A DNA stretch of 64,000 nt from Centrapalus pauciflorus (Eukaryota > Streptophyta > Magnoliopsida > Asterales > Asteraceae), in NCBI GenBank assembly GCA_020465985.1, contig JAANYP010007963.1:1-64000 (forward strand). The letters are read 5' to 3'. Made by a program: the position numbers and the translations under genes. Shown piece by piece: positions 21,508 through 32,578 of the stretch (its first letter is position 1; each line of letters opens with the position of its first letter). The notes under the pieces are model-generated. The model searched no databases and had not been told where the DNA came from. It saw only the letters and a program-made list of their open reading frames with translations.

Positions 21508-24294
21508 ATGGAGTTTGTCAAAGAACACAACTGTCTTGCATATTCTCTCAAACACACTGACCTTCAACCATTCCACGACATGATGGACTTCCTTTGAAGT
21601 TCTCATATTCATCATGCTCTCACCATAAACCCCACAATCTACGTATCTCATATAGAGCAGTTCTGGAAACATGCCTCTGTCAAAACCATCAATGGAGTCA
21701 CTTCTTTGACATCCAAGATCGATGGAACCACTGTCACCATTACTGAGGAACTCATCCGCCAACACTTGCATCTTCAAGATGCCACAGGTATAACCGATCT
21801 ATCTCTTACTGCCTTACATGAAGGCCTTTTTGCTATAGGGTATAGGGGCCCTACTGATTCTTACACTTTCTTTAAAACTCATTTTGCCCCTAAGTGGAAA
21901 TATCTTGTACATATTATTCAACAATGCATAAGCCCTAAAAGAACTGGCTGGTCAGAATTTTCATCTAATATAGCCACTGCCTTAGTGTGTTTATCAACAG
22001 GCCAACAGTTCAATTTTTCTAATATGATTTTTCAGGGTATGTTAAGGCATCATGCCCTAAAGCATGGGAAATTTTTTATGTATCCTAGGTTTTTGGCTGA
22101 AATTATTGCAAGAACTTGCAGTAATTTCAATGTACATAAAAGGATTCATGTTTCCCATAGGCACTCTTTACCAACAATAAAACGTCTTTTAAAATCTAGT
22201 GCCAATTTTTTGAGTATAGATGTCCAATTGCCCTCTGCAATGTTGGGCATCAATCCACTAAACAGAGAAGAGCGTCCTGAGCAGGCTCAGCCTACCATCA
22301 CTGCTTCACCCCCAGGACCCCAACCCACTTCTCATGATACAAATACTCCCTCTGCTCCTTCAATCAAACCCACATCCCCACTTATATTATACAAAAGAAA
22401 AAGGGTTTCTGGAGCTCCTTCCTCCTCAGCCCAAATACAAGAGCCAAATATCCCTGTACAAGAGGACACTTCTGCACAGAATATCCAAAGGGCACCCACT
22501 GAGGACACTCCCAATCTCAATTTGGAGGTGGCCATCCCACCAGAGGATGTCCATATGGGTTCTGTGGCTGACACTACTGATGTCTCTGCACAAGAGGCAC
22601 AAGACAGTGTTAACATCACTAAGACCACACCCATGGCAACAGAGGGTGTGCAAGCACCTTCTGGAAGTTCCCAGTGCCAAGAACAAAGGGGCCCAAATGT
22701 GTCTACTTCTGGAATTCCTGCCAGCGATAGATCACAAGTCCCACACTCATTTGCTGATCTTGAGGCTAGTCTGCAACTTATGATATTAACGGATCCTCAG
22801 CTGAAACCTGTTGTGGCAGTATTTGAATATTAGCAGTCTCTTATTGTTGCACAGCGGGCACAAATCCTATCTCTCCAGCAGACAGTAGCAGCTCAGCATC
22901 AGAGATTGGATTACTTTCATCGAGGGTTCACTCTCTGTGGCAACAAGATAATTCAGCTTGAGAGGATGATTCGAACCCTAATGGCAAAGGTTGTAGGTCC
23001 TCCTGACCAAACCAATGCATCCAAAAAGGGGGAGAATCAGGAGATCCCTAGTTTAGTCCAAGCAGCTCCAACTCCCAAGCCAACAGTCCCAGATTCTAGG
23101 CTAACAGTCCCAACAGCTACTCAAGCTGTTAGCCTAGAAACTCAAGCTGCTCCCATAAGAACAACTGGAGTTGTTATCCGAGAAGGCAGTCAAGCTCCTG
23201 TCAGTACAGTCCAAGCTACAACCTCTGCAACTTCTAAAGATAAGGGCAAGGGCATTCTCATAGATCCTCCAAAGCTTAAAATTTCATCTAGAGATGCCCA
23301 AGTTGCTCATGATGCTAAACTTGCCAGACAATTAGCAGAAGAACAGGACGAACTTCTGAACCAGCAAACCCATACTCCAATGCAAGATGATGAAACCTTA
23401 GGTGACTACCTAAGAGGGTTTGTGGTCAAACAGAATGAGAAGAAAAGGAAAATGCCAACAGGGCATTCAAAGGCAGAGAACATAAAGTTTTTGATAAACT
23501 TCGCCTTTGCAGTTGGGATTCCAAAGAAGATAGCTCAGTCATGGAACACAGAAAGGCTGCAGGAAGTTCATGACAAGGAAATGGAAAAACAAAAGATAGC
23601 CAAAGTCTCCCATCAAGTCCAAAGCCAACAAGAATCAGCTCAAGCTGGTGTAAGTGACCCTTCTCCTCCTGTTCAAGCTGCTGCTACTAATCCTCAACCA
23701 GAAGCCATTTCACAAGCAAAGCTTGATCAGGTGAAAAAGGTGTTATTTGAGTATCATCTTCAAAAGGTGATGGAGATTGAAAAGACTCTTGACCAGCATG
23801 ACTTCTCAAAACCGCCTATTACATACTGGTATGCTAAATCAATGGATAACATTGATTTAAAATATCATTCTGTAGTCAGAAGAGAAGCTGGTCCTGAGGA
23901 AGAGTATAAGAGTATAATACACATAGTTCAAGGGATGGCCAGGGATGAACTTACTAGAATGCATCATGTTGGATCTATGAGTCAAGTTAGATCTTCACTT
24001 CCCCAGGTCAAGCAGGCTATAAAAGATTTGAAAAGCATTTTTGATCCAGAGTCCATCGGAAAAGATATAGAAGATGCTAAGGAGATGAAGATTGCAAATG
24101 TGGATCTGTATGTGAAATCAAAGACATACAGACTCAAATTTACAAATGGATCCAACATGTTCTTCAATTTTGAATTCTTTGATCTTCCAAGGGCATGGTT
24201 GGTACAAATGAGCTCAGTGAAGATATACTGTGATAGAGAAGAATTGAAAAGAGAATTTTTTAAGGCAGTTAATCAAAAACTTTCAAAATTGTAA
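21508..24294 (+). pseudogene. Copia-1 accessory ORF downstream of pol (env-like position, function unknown)
   Basis: One frame of 929 codons from ATG at 21508 to the stop at 24292, broken only by TGA at 21595-21597 and TAG at 22831-22833. Residues about 1-250 form a globular, helix-rich part with IYVSHIEQFWKHA, ITEELIRQHLHLQDATG, HFAPKWKYLVHIIQQCI, WSEFSSNIATALVCLSTG, FNFSNMIFQGM and FFMYPRFLAEII. I remember close relatives of this block in many Asteraceae predicted proteins. About 260-440 is Pro/Ser/Thr-rich. About 445-490 is a heptad-like coiled coil. The C-terminal part is Lys/Glu-rich and ends with FFNFEFFDLPRAWLVQM. I see no signal peptide and no membrane segment, so envelope function is doubtful despite the position shared with SIRE-type env-like frames. 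Confidence 0.8.
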
Positions 24295-24387
24295 GTTTTT
24301 GGATGCCTTAGTTTGTAGATAACGGTTTTACTTTGTTTTATTTCCGTATTTATATAGAAACTTAAAGTCTTGTGTAAAGAATTTAAG

Positions 24388-24399
24388 TTAGGGGGAGAT
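24388..24399 (+). promoter_or_regulatory. 3' polypurine tract of Copia-1
   Basis: TTAGGGGGAGAT directly before the 3' LTR start at 24400. It is the RNase H-resistant primer for plus-strand synthesis. Confidence 0.88.
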
Positions 24400-25054
24400 T
24401 GTTGGGAAATATTCTAAGTATGTCAAGCTGTTAGTTAGATTTCTCAAACTGTTAGTAGATTATCTGTGTAATTACAAAGTTCAAGCTGTTAGTTGAAGAA
24501 GTTCGAGCTGCTAGTTCAAAAGTTCAAGCTGCCAGTGTTCAAACTCAAGCTGCTCAATAGATAGACTTCAAGCTGCTCAACAGCTCAATAAACAGAAAGT
24601 GCTGATTTTCAGGAAAAGATATATTCGAAGATTCAAGCATATCTACTATCAGAGAAATCAGAGTTTCTCAAGGAAACAAATCAGAAGACATTATATATAC
24701 GTAGAATGGGTTTTCTATTGTAAGGCTGCACGTACAAGTTTATTCTCTAGTTGTAATTGCTTCTTTGATTAAGTTTTCATAAGCCTCTAAGGTTGTAAAA
24801 CCCTAAGAACAATCTGTGTTCTTCGTGTAATGAAACAGATTAGAGGTGATTGTAATCATTGAGTTTTTGCAATACAAGTGATCTTTGATTATTGATTATA
24901 TTTACATGTTATTTGTTTTGAAAGCTTTTCTTAAAACAGTTAAGTGTTATTCCGCAAACTTCTTAATTGGACTTTGATTCATTATAAGGTTATCGGTTCA
25001 TACTCTGATTAATTCAAACCAGTTAATCTTAGGTAGTAATTTTTGATCTTGACA
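24400..25054 (+). repeat. 3' LTR of Copia-1 (655 bp)
   Basis: TGTTGGGAAATATT to TTTTGATCTTGACA, followed by the duplication GTTAA (25055-25059). It differs from the 5' LTR by scattered substitutions and small indels. Confidence 0.95.
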
Positions 25055-26290
25055 GTTAATTGATACATAATAATCCAGTGCCTTTCGTATTTCCATGCAG
25101 TCTCTTGAAGTATTGGCCACTTAGAAGAGAAGACTTGGTAACAACGTTTATGTAAACAGAGGTTAATCCTTTCAGTTCCATCAGACCATCTTCAGGTGCT
25201 AAAAAAATGTTTGTGTTTGTCAGGATTGATAGAGACTAAAGAATGAACGCAGTTTCTTTTAGTGTGAGTGGGCATTTTCCACGGTTTCTCCAAAGACGAG
25301 CTGTTTCTCTAGTCCAGGGATTTCGATCTCCACGTGCAGCTTCTATAGCCTCCATAGAGGCAGTTGAAAGACCTTTATATTTGCATTGACTATAAGCTAC
25401 CATATATGGTTCAAAACGAAGGTGTAGAGATAGGAACGGCTTGGGTATTGCTTGCAGAAGGTTAAAACTTTTCTTCTCAAAGGTGCTAGTTAGGTGTAAT
25501 GCACTGTAACACGCTTGACAAAAGGCAGCGTTTGCATAGAGCGAAAACCTGCAAGATTTCATAAGTTTAAAAGGTTAAACATGATGCAGAACCGACTGAG
25601 CAGTTATCTGAAAAGTTCATTGAGAAATGGGATTATGACAAATTTCAAATGGATATAACTTTTGATCGGGAAGGAGTAATCGAGCCTGTAAGCAGCCAAT
25701 GAATAGGTCTTAACGGGCTCCTTTTTCTTTCAAACATCTTAGGTGGTTTGGGACAGAATCCCTCATTCTGGGCCCAAATCTGAATTTTCATAAACTCTCT
25801 TGCTTCTCTGATCTTTATTTTCTTTTTCAAGTTGTATTTGTGAAGGAAATACGAGTAATTAAAGGTTTAATTATCGAATTTTGGATATTTGGTCTAACCA
25901 ACCAAGAATAGTATCATCCTTCATAAAGGACTCTCTTTGTAACTTTGAAGGGGTTCAACAATATACAATTTTTTTTCTAATAAAGCATGTATTTATAAAT
26001 CTTTTTTCACTTCCCTTCTGTAACGATGCTCTATTAACAAGGGAAGGACGCTCTCAACATAATCAAATTGACCTTTGTGTTTGCTGCAATCAACTCAAAC
26101 GGGCTCTCTTGATGCGAATTCTGCCAATAATTCTTTTACAACTTCAATAAATCCTTTAAGTTGTTGAATGAAGTAGTCCACATCGAATACATCAGTGAAC
26201 CCACTGAAAAGATTTGCAAGAATTACATTGATATCACAGTAATATATTAAAGAGAAACTGTCAACAAAACACGCTCCTAACAACATTAAG
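25055..26290 (-). pseudogene. O-fucosyltransferase-like gene, central part (5' of the Copia-1 insertion)
   Basis: Upstream exon, minus strand about 26290-26018: VILANLFSGFTDVFDVDYFI, QQLKGFIEVVKELLAEFASR, TGA at 26097-26095, VDCSKHKGQFDYVESVLP, LLIEHRY. Downstream exon from 25548 (after acceptor CTTGCAG) to the insertion: SLYANAAFCQACYSALHLT, AIPKPFLSLHLRFEPYMVAY (the fucosyltransferase HLRFE motif), SMEAIEAARGDRNPW, RLWRNRGKCPLTLKETAFIL, stop TAG near 25235, SLSILTNTNIFLAPEDGLME, LTSVYINVVTKSSLLSG. One frameshift lies near 25073. N-terminal exons with the membrane anchor are missing. Two stops, a shift and the Copia insertion make it a pseudogene. Residue spacing fits the GT106 O-fucosyltransferase family. 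Confidence 0.85.
25563..26017 (-). other. Probable intron of the O-fucosyltransferase pseudogene
   Basis: Lies between the two recognised exons. A 61-codon minus-strand frame at 25645-25830 (IWAQNEGFCPKPPKMFERKR) looks protein-like but matches nothing I know; it could be a captured piece or chance. Confidence 0.35.
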
Positions 26291-26431
26291 TAACTTGATT
26301 CATTCCAATACGATTCACCACCACACCCAGTTTGAAGTTTAGTTTGACTCCGTATTAATTAACACAAAATAATATGTATTTACCTTAAATTATTCAAGAT
26401 CTATGTTTATGTTTGGATGAATAATTTGTAC

Positions 26432-26494
26432 CTAATGTAATCTAACGACGGTTGGATGTCTGAGGATCTTCAATGTAGCAATCTCCCTTTTAAC
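26432..26494 (-). pseudogene. Single exon resembling a CBL-interacting protein kinase (CIPK)
   Basis: After an acceptor-like TTTCAACAG the minus strand reads VKREIATLKILRHPTVVRLH then TAG and GTACAA. KREI.TLK.LRHP.VVRLHE is the alpha-C / beta-4 segment of CIPK/SnRK3 kinases; here the final Glu codon (GAG) appears to be TAG. The 63-bp length and flanking splice signals suggest one intact-looking exon. No neighbouring kinase exons were found within 300 bp on either side, so it is a relic or a transposon-captured piece. Confidence 0.5.
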
Positions 26495-26710
26495 CTGTTG
26501 AAAACAAACCAGAAACAACTCAGGTTAAATTGAAGTTTGAATATCTTAACAATTTAGATGAACTTAAAATCAAACAATATACACACATGCAAAAAGGGAA
26601 TTGGAATGGGACTTGATTTGATGATAGTAATGGTTTTCACTTGAGCATTTCATCAAACACATTGGCTGCATGTTTGGTTCTATTAACCTAAACAACAGTG
26701 TAAAATATTC
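26495..26710. other. Intergenic stretch, nothing recognised
   Basis: No coding sequence, RNA gene or clear repeat border. It ends where homology to the partial LTR begins. Confidence 0.3.
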
Positions 26711-28028
26711 CATATAAATAGTGGAATTTTGATAACGGGGTCGGGTATCGCTGTCGAACCCGCAATATAAACGGATACATATATTATACGTTTGCTTCTT
26801 TTGCCTTCCTCACTCTCCCAAAGCTTAGTAAAAGTGTGTGTGTGTGTGTGTGTGTGTGTATTGAAGCTGCTGGAGCTTAGATTACAGCTAAACCAAGTGA
26901 ATCAAGTGCTAGAAATTTAGTCTCAATTGTGATAATTGGTTTTTTTCACAAAGCAAGGTATGAGAAGCTTTGATTCTTGATTTTGTTGTGTTAATTGTAG
27001 GAGATATGTGGGGAATTGGTTTCTATGTGTTTTGGGGACATATTGCTATTTGTTATATCGGTTATACCTGCTGGAACCGAGATTTGGGGATTAAACTCCC
27101 CTGGGCAGAACAAAAATCAGAACAGAGGATCTGATGTTCGTCGTGAGCGCGGTCGCGATGACCAGTGCGACCGGAAGAAACGCGACCTAGGATTTAGGCG
27201 CGAGCGCGGGCCGTGACGGTGCCAGTGCGGCCGCGATCCGCCTGTTTGGGCCAGATTTGGGTTTTTGGGCTTTGGGGTTTAATTGGGATTGCTTTTTGGG
27301 GATAATCAGCTATGTTAATGATTATGGGAATTATGGGATTAATTGGGATTTCTTTATATGTGATATATATATGAGATCCATTATAGTGTATCGCGATGAG
27401 TGATCGCGGGAGCTGTGTAGCTTTGTTTAACCATGTGTAATGTTCCCATATATATATATACACACACACACACATGCGGTCATCGTTCCTGGTAGCCCCC
27501 AAGGGCGTGGCTTGGCTCCAGGGGGGACGGATTCCTCAATTGAGATGAGAATCTCTTTCTGTATTGGATCTCTAGTGTCTCTGAATAGAGGCTCGATTAC
27601 ATGTGTTATGTCGTGTAGTGTAGAGTTACCATGTGACGTGCGTTATGTTCTTATGTGATTAGTGCAGTGTCTAACCCTTGTGTACTCACGAGCTGCGAAG
27701 CTTACGTATTCGAGTCTGATGTGTGTATCAGGGGAACCGAAGATAGGGCCGCCAGCTCCTGAGCGGAAATAGGAGCTTTGGGATCGTTGCCGAGGGATTC
27801 TGCTTCTGTTGACTGTATGTGAATACTGCACTGCTGGGATCATGTTTAGTCATATTCGGGTTGGGGATTTTGTATGTGGGGTTAACTGCTAAACAATGAT
27901 GTGATGTAATGTGAAAATGTTTTAACTAATCAGTGTTTGTGCAAACCTTGACACTGTGATATGTTGCGTTAATGTCACCTGTCTATTGTAAATGACGTGG
28001 CTTTTAGCTGGGTTTAGAGGATGTTACA
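26711..28028 (+). repeat. Partial LTR, copy 2 of a Gypsy-type family
   Basis: Homologous to 11815-12930 from ATATAAATAGTGGAATTTT on, including a (GT)n at 26833-26860 and the GC-rich GAGCGCGGTCGCGA block (27140-27240). It lacks the first 190 bp but keeps the true 3' end GGATGTTACA (28019-28028), which complements the TGTAACACCC start of copy 1. About 230 bp present in copy 1 (about 12430-12655) are missing here. Confidence 0.65.
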
Positions 28029-28065
28029 AATAAATGAACATATTATATTACTCAACATGATGCAT

Positions 28066-28575
28066 GGTTGTTAAGATCCCGATCTTGATTTTAATATCTT
28101 ATGATTTTATGATCATGATCAACAAAACGAGTTGATCCTAAGTAGGATCTCTTCAAGATGAGATCTTAGTCAGGATCTTAAGATCTTGATGCGGTCCTAC
28201 TTTTATTTAATTAAAAAGTAAAGATGTTATAAATGAGTCAACGTAGTTATATAACAAAGGTAAACATATAGGTTAATTATCTAATTCGTGCATAACAATA
28301 ATTTTCATATAATCCTCGAGTTCAATACTCTAAAATATAGATATTTAACGATTTAACTAATCATGAATATTGTTATGAGTTGTATTGAACTATGTTTATG
28401 ATGTTTGGATTTTAGTATTTTATTAATTTGACATAAAATTGATTTAATGTAAAATAGATTATATACAAATAAGACAATGTTATTCTAGTATAATCTTAGG
28501 ATCCCGATCTTAATCTTACGATTTGATTTTACAATGACAAAAACGATCCAAAGTAAAATCTCAATCTTGACAACC
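28066..28575. mobile_element. MITE-like element with GATC-rich inverted ends (510 bp)
   Basis: Left end GGTTGTTAAGATCCCGATCT, right end (inverse) GGTTGTCAAGATTGAGATTT. Both arms are rich in GATCTTAAGATC-type words. Target duplication is not clear; TGCAT occurs on both sides, offset by one base. No coding capacity. Confidence 0.55.
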
Positions 28576-29095
28576 TTGCATTGAAGGAATCTGTGAAACT
28601 GTAATAAAAATTCTATTTCTTTTATTTTTGATTGACTTAAGGAAAAGAAAAAAGAATTCATTTTTGACTTAAAAATTTTCATAATCCATTGACATATATT
28701 TTCTTATATAATAATCAAATAATTTACATTTCGTTACCATAATACGTCTCTGTTAACATTACCTACCGTACCGATCTTACTTCATCCAATCATACTATTG
28801 TACCCCACCTTATATAACCATATCTCGTCCATCCTATCCTACCCCACCCACCCTATCTTACCATGTCCAACCATACTCCATCTTAGGTGACGTTTGTTTG
28901 CCTCTTAATGGAACCGTTAAGAGGCCTTTTAACCTTGAACGAGTCTCTTAATGATTCCATTAAGAAGTATACAAATAACCTATTACTCTATCTCACCCTA
29001 CCTATTTCACCATACCTACCTTCACTTCACAAACTAAACTGAAAAATAACAAAGAATGAAATTCATTTCATTTCTGCCATCCAAACTGTAATCCT
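28576..29095. other. Pyrimidine-rich stretch with a Tourist-like MITE
   Basis: 28740-29030 is a C/T/A-rich degenerate repeat (CCATCCTATCC, CTACCCCACCC). A MITE of the 9284-9381 family sits in it at 28886-28980. No gene is seen. Confidence 0.5.
28886..28980. mobile_element. Tourist-like MITE, second copy (95 bp)
   Basis: GGTGACGTTTGTTTGCCTCT at the left, TAAGAAGTATACAAATAACC at the right, with internal CTCTTAATGATTCCATTAAG shared with the copy at 9284-9381. Confidence 0.7.
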
Positions 29096-29306
29096 TTAGG
29101 TTGCGTTTAGTTAACGAAAACTAGTCATTTTTCACTTTCAGTTTCTAAGTTATAGTTTTTAGGAAAAAACAAGGGTTTCTATAAAAGTGAAAACTTGTTT
29201 AGATTATAAAGTTTTGGTTTTAAGAAAAATAAGATGAGTGGTTATAAAATAAGAAAAAAAGGATATGTGGTAAAAAAGTAAGAAAGAGAAAGAGAGTATC
29301 TATCTA

Positions 29307-32150
29307 TCTATACTATATATTATAAGAAAACCACTTGGAGTTTCTGGACCATTGGATGGAAAGAAATCAATGGTCCAGATTAATGAAAACTCATAATTAT
29401 TTATGAAATGTTTCTTATACCCTTAATTAAAATCAATAATTATACTTATGCCATTTTTTAATTCATTTTCCAAATTTACTACATTACCTTAATTACATTA
29501 AATTTTGATTTTAATTTTTTCATTAATGAATTAATATTTACCTAAAATAAATATGTGTCATTATTATCCTCAATTATCATAGTTAAATTCAAATGTAAAA
29601 ATCTGAATTTAAATGTAGAAGTGTAGTAAATAAAGTTAAAATTTTTTTTAATTATTTTGCTAACAAGATTTAAAATTTAACTGATAAAACTTCAATTGTG
29701 AATATGATAAATTTTGATTGTTAATTTTCAGATATTCTATTTTTATATTTTATCATTTTCAAAATATATACACATTCACATAATTGAAGTTTTTTGTTTC
29801 TTACATTGATATTTCATATTTGAAGTTAATAAAAATTAAAAGAAACATTTTTTGTAAACACATATTATCTGTTTTTAATAATACAATATAGTAATATTTT
29901 TTTAATTAATATCAAACAACTAAGTATTTTTTTATCTTTAATTTAACTAGCTTTCAATTTTTTTATTTTAATTGTATATAAATTTTATAATAATTTATTT
30001 TAATATAAAAAATATGTATTTTTTAAATCAACCCATGTAATACATGGATTGATTAACCTATATATTATAATAAAACAAAACAATTCATGTCACATGTCAC
30101 TTCTATAATACAAAAAAGTTTTATTTTTCCACCTCTTTTTCCAAATTTAACACCTTAACTTAATTGCATTAAATTTTTGACTTTATTTTTTTCATTAATT
30201 AATTAGTAATAAATTAGATTTTTGTAACATTTAAAATTAATGTTTACCTAAAATAAATATCTATCATTGATGGACTCAGTCGTATGAGCATCAAAAAATA
30301 ACCTAACACACACTATATAGATAGGGTAAGTGGGATCGAATCCACAGGAAAAGTCAGGTTGCTAAACTAGCTGAGACTGTTTGGATTGAGTTTGTAATCA
30401 TTTGTTTTTAATTAATAACCTACTATCAGTTGCTACTATTGCGTTCTAACACGGAGGAATTGGATTAAAGAGGTGCACGTAAGGAGAATGGATGTTTGCT
30501 CTCTTGTTATACATACTATGGCAATTCAGAATGTTATAGACACCATTCACATGACTTAATTTGAAATCACAACTTATGCTCTGAAGACAACGTATACCAC
30601 TCTAATCGTTGTCTTCCTCCCCTATAGAAAGTTGGCACAACCAATGACATGGTTATCAACTGTTCCAGATACATTCATTACTTATTCAAGTTCATTCATG
30701 CAAATGTAATCCAAATGACAGTTCTCATATAAACGAATTAGCTTTCACAACAAATATTCTTAAGACAACGTATGCAACTCGATTAATTGTCTTCCCCTTT
30801 TTATTGAGTTGGCACAACTAATGATATCACTATACCCTGTTATATACAATACCCATTGTATAAAGACATTCATTCAAATGCATGTTCCACAACCAATGTT
30901 CTTAAGACAGCGTATGTAACTCGATTAATTGTCTTCCCCTTCGTTACAGAGTTGACACAACTAATGATATCACTATACACTGTTATATACAACACTCGTT
31001 GTTTAACAACCCATTCATTCATTCACAAATAAGATCCACAACCAGCACAAATGGAAACTAAAATTACATAACATTCATTCATGTCATAATATGCAAACTT
31101 AAGAACAAACACCAAAATGTGTTTAGCCCAACATGACTTGGACTTGCACACTAACAACAAATGACATAACAAATTACATACTAACTACCAAACCAGTGTG
31201 TAGAACACAAGAAGTTGGCTGCTTGAATGCTTGATCAATGATCCATTTTGTCGTTTTCTCCTCTCGATCGCCTCCAAAAACCCTCCTCCGTGTGTAAAAA
31301 CGATCCTTTCTGAGTGAAAAAGGAGACCCCCTCGTTAGAAAAACAAGAAAAAAACTTCCCCCTATTCTGGTAACCGTTCCCTTTTAAAAGCAATGCTCCC
31401 GCAGAAACTGAGGCACCAGCGTCGACCCCAGCGTCTAGGACGCTGGCTAGGACGCCGTAACCTCGTATCAGGCGTTATGAGGACGCTCATCTTCTGAAAT
31501 CACACATTTTATGCGCTTCTTTAGCGTCTAGGACGCCAGCTTGGACGCCAAGCACTTTCCTGTAGAAACTGGTGAACCAGCGTCGACCTCAGCGTCGCGG
31601 ACGCTGACCAGGACGCCAAAATACCGTCGCGGACGCTGACCAGGACGCCGAAATCCCGTTGCAGACGTTAGACGTATTTTGAACTCCCCAACCTATCATT
31701 TTGCCTCTTTTCTTACCAATCACCTACAACAAACAATTCACATCAGCAGTACCAACTTTCTTGCATTTAACACACTAAAACACAACAAAAACACAAAAAA
31801 ACATAAGTGATTAATATCACTGATCAATCATTATTATCCATAATAATCATAATTAGATCCAAATGTAATAATTTGAATTAGTTGTGAAAATTATTATTAT
31901 TATGTATAATAAAGGAAAACGTCAAATGTCACGTGTCACCTCTACGTTCACCAAAAAGATAATTACAACTTATAAAAACAAAAGATAAACACAATTTAAT
32001 ATTTTTAAAAAAGATAAATATACTCTATTTTTTAATCTGTAAAATAAAAAATAAACACAATTATTATTTTTGTATGTTTTTATTTTTACTCATATACATT
32101 TTATATAAATATAAATTTAATAAAAAATATCCACGTAATATGTGGGTTAT
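29307..32150 (+). mobile_element. AT-rich Helitron-like sequences (two abutting copies)
   Basis: Starts A|TCTATACTATATATTATAAG (29307), a common plant Helitron 5' end. At 30036-30050 a hairpin CCATGTAATACATGG precedes a second start-like CTATATATTATAATAAAAC (30058). Near 32131-32146 there is another hairpin-like CCACGTAATATGTGG. The two copies share internal text (TTTACCTAAAATAAATAT at 29538 and 30244). The CTRR end is not clear, so the right border is approximate. Confidence 0.4.
30268..31826. repeat. Solo LTR-like element (1559 bp)
   Basis: TGATGGACTCAGTCG to ATATCACTGATCA, with TG..CA ends and the perfect 5-bp duplication ATCAT (30263-30267 and 31827-31831). Inside are the phrase GGGATCGAATCCACAGG (30332-30348) shared with the element at 48600-49699, three copies of a unit with AAGACARCGTATG..GTCTTCCCC (about 30585, 30762 and 30903), and a GC-rich block (31400-31670) of GCGTCGAC / GGACGCTG words. 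No internal region or coding sequence. Confidence 0.65.
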
Positions 32151-32306
32151 AAAGAAATATAGAGTATGTAATAAACAAGTAACAGAGAGAATATGAAAAG
32201 TGGTAATTTAAAAGGTGAAATAAAAATTTATTAAATTGTTGTTTAAGTAAACAAATTTTCATTTTTATTGAAAAGTGATATGAAATTTTCGGTAACTAAA
32301 CCCTTA

Positions 32307-32578
32307 ATTTCTCTCAACTTTGTGTGTGTGTTTTTTAATTTTATTTTTTATATTTACATATATTAATTTTTTTCTGATAATATTGTACAAATCAAACATA
32401 AAAAGCTGTTTCAAACACAAATGCAGTTTTTACACTGCCAATAAACATTTGTATAACGAAAACCATTTCAGGTTAATAGAGGGGAAACGCACATCTCCCT
32501 TGAGCAATTAACAAATCACGATCACCTTCCAAGAACCCTAAAATAATATATATTGAATTCTCTGCCATTTAGATCTGC
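32307..32578 (+). promoter_or_regulatory. Probable promoter / first (5' UTR) exon of the coiled-coil gene
   Basis: A strong donor GCG|TAAGTAT-type site (GTAAGTAT at 32579) closes a non-coding first exon. Its 5' limit is not visible. AT-rich DNA with CCCTTAATTTCTCTC and AGAACCCTAAAATAATATAT lies upstream. It belongs to the 5' UTR because the first ATG of the long frame comes after the next acceptor (33909). Confidence 0.5.

Larger units (their letters stand above)
14296..25054 (+). mobile_element. Copia-1, full-length Ty1/Copia retrotransposon with an accessory frame after pol (10,759 bp)
   Basis: Two LTRs (14296-14945 and 24400-25054) with TG..CA ends, primer site 14948-14960, gag, pol (protease, integrase, reverse transcriptase, RNase H), a third long reading frame (21508-24294) and a polypurine tract (about 24389-24399). 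A perfect 5-bp duplication GTTAA flanks it (14291-14295 and 25055-25059). By eye the LTRs differ at roughly 4% of sites, so the insertion is not very recent. The length, order and extra frame fit the SIRE/Maximus lineage. All three frames carry one or more stops, so the copy itself is inactive. Confidence 0.95.
29099..32303. mobile_element. Inverted-repeat (Tourist-like) element split by nested insertions
   Basis: Left end GGTTGCGTTTAGTTAACGAA (29099), right end inverse GGGTTTAGTTACCGAAAATT (32303). TTA is on both outer sides (29096-29098 and 32304-32306). The original element is only about 350 bp; the centre (about 29307-32150) is Helitron-like sequence and a solo LTR. Confidence 0.45.

Noticed and set aside
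21508..24294. Retroviral envelope gene
   Set aside because: The position fits an env-like frame, but no signal peptide, cleavage site or membrane segment is visible.
27016..27216. Frame through the GC-rich block of the partial LTR
   Set aside because: The same region in the other LTR copy is not open in the same frame, so it is not conserved coding sequence.
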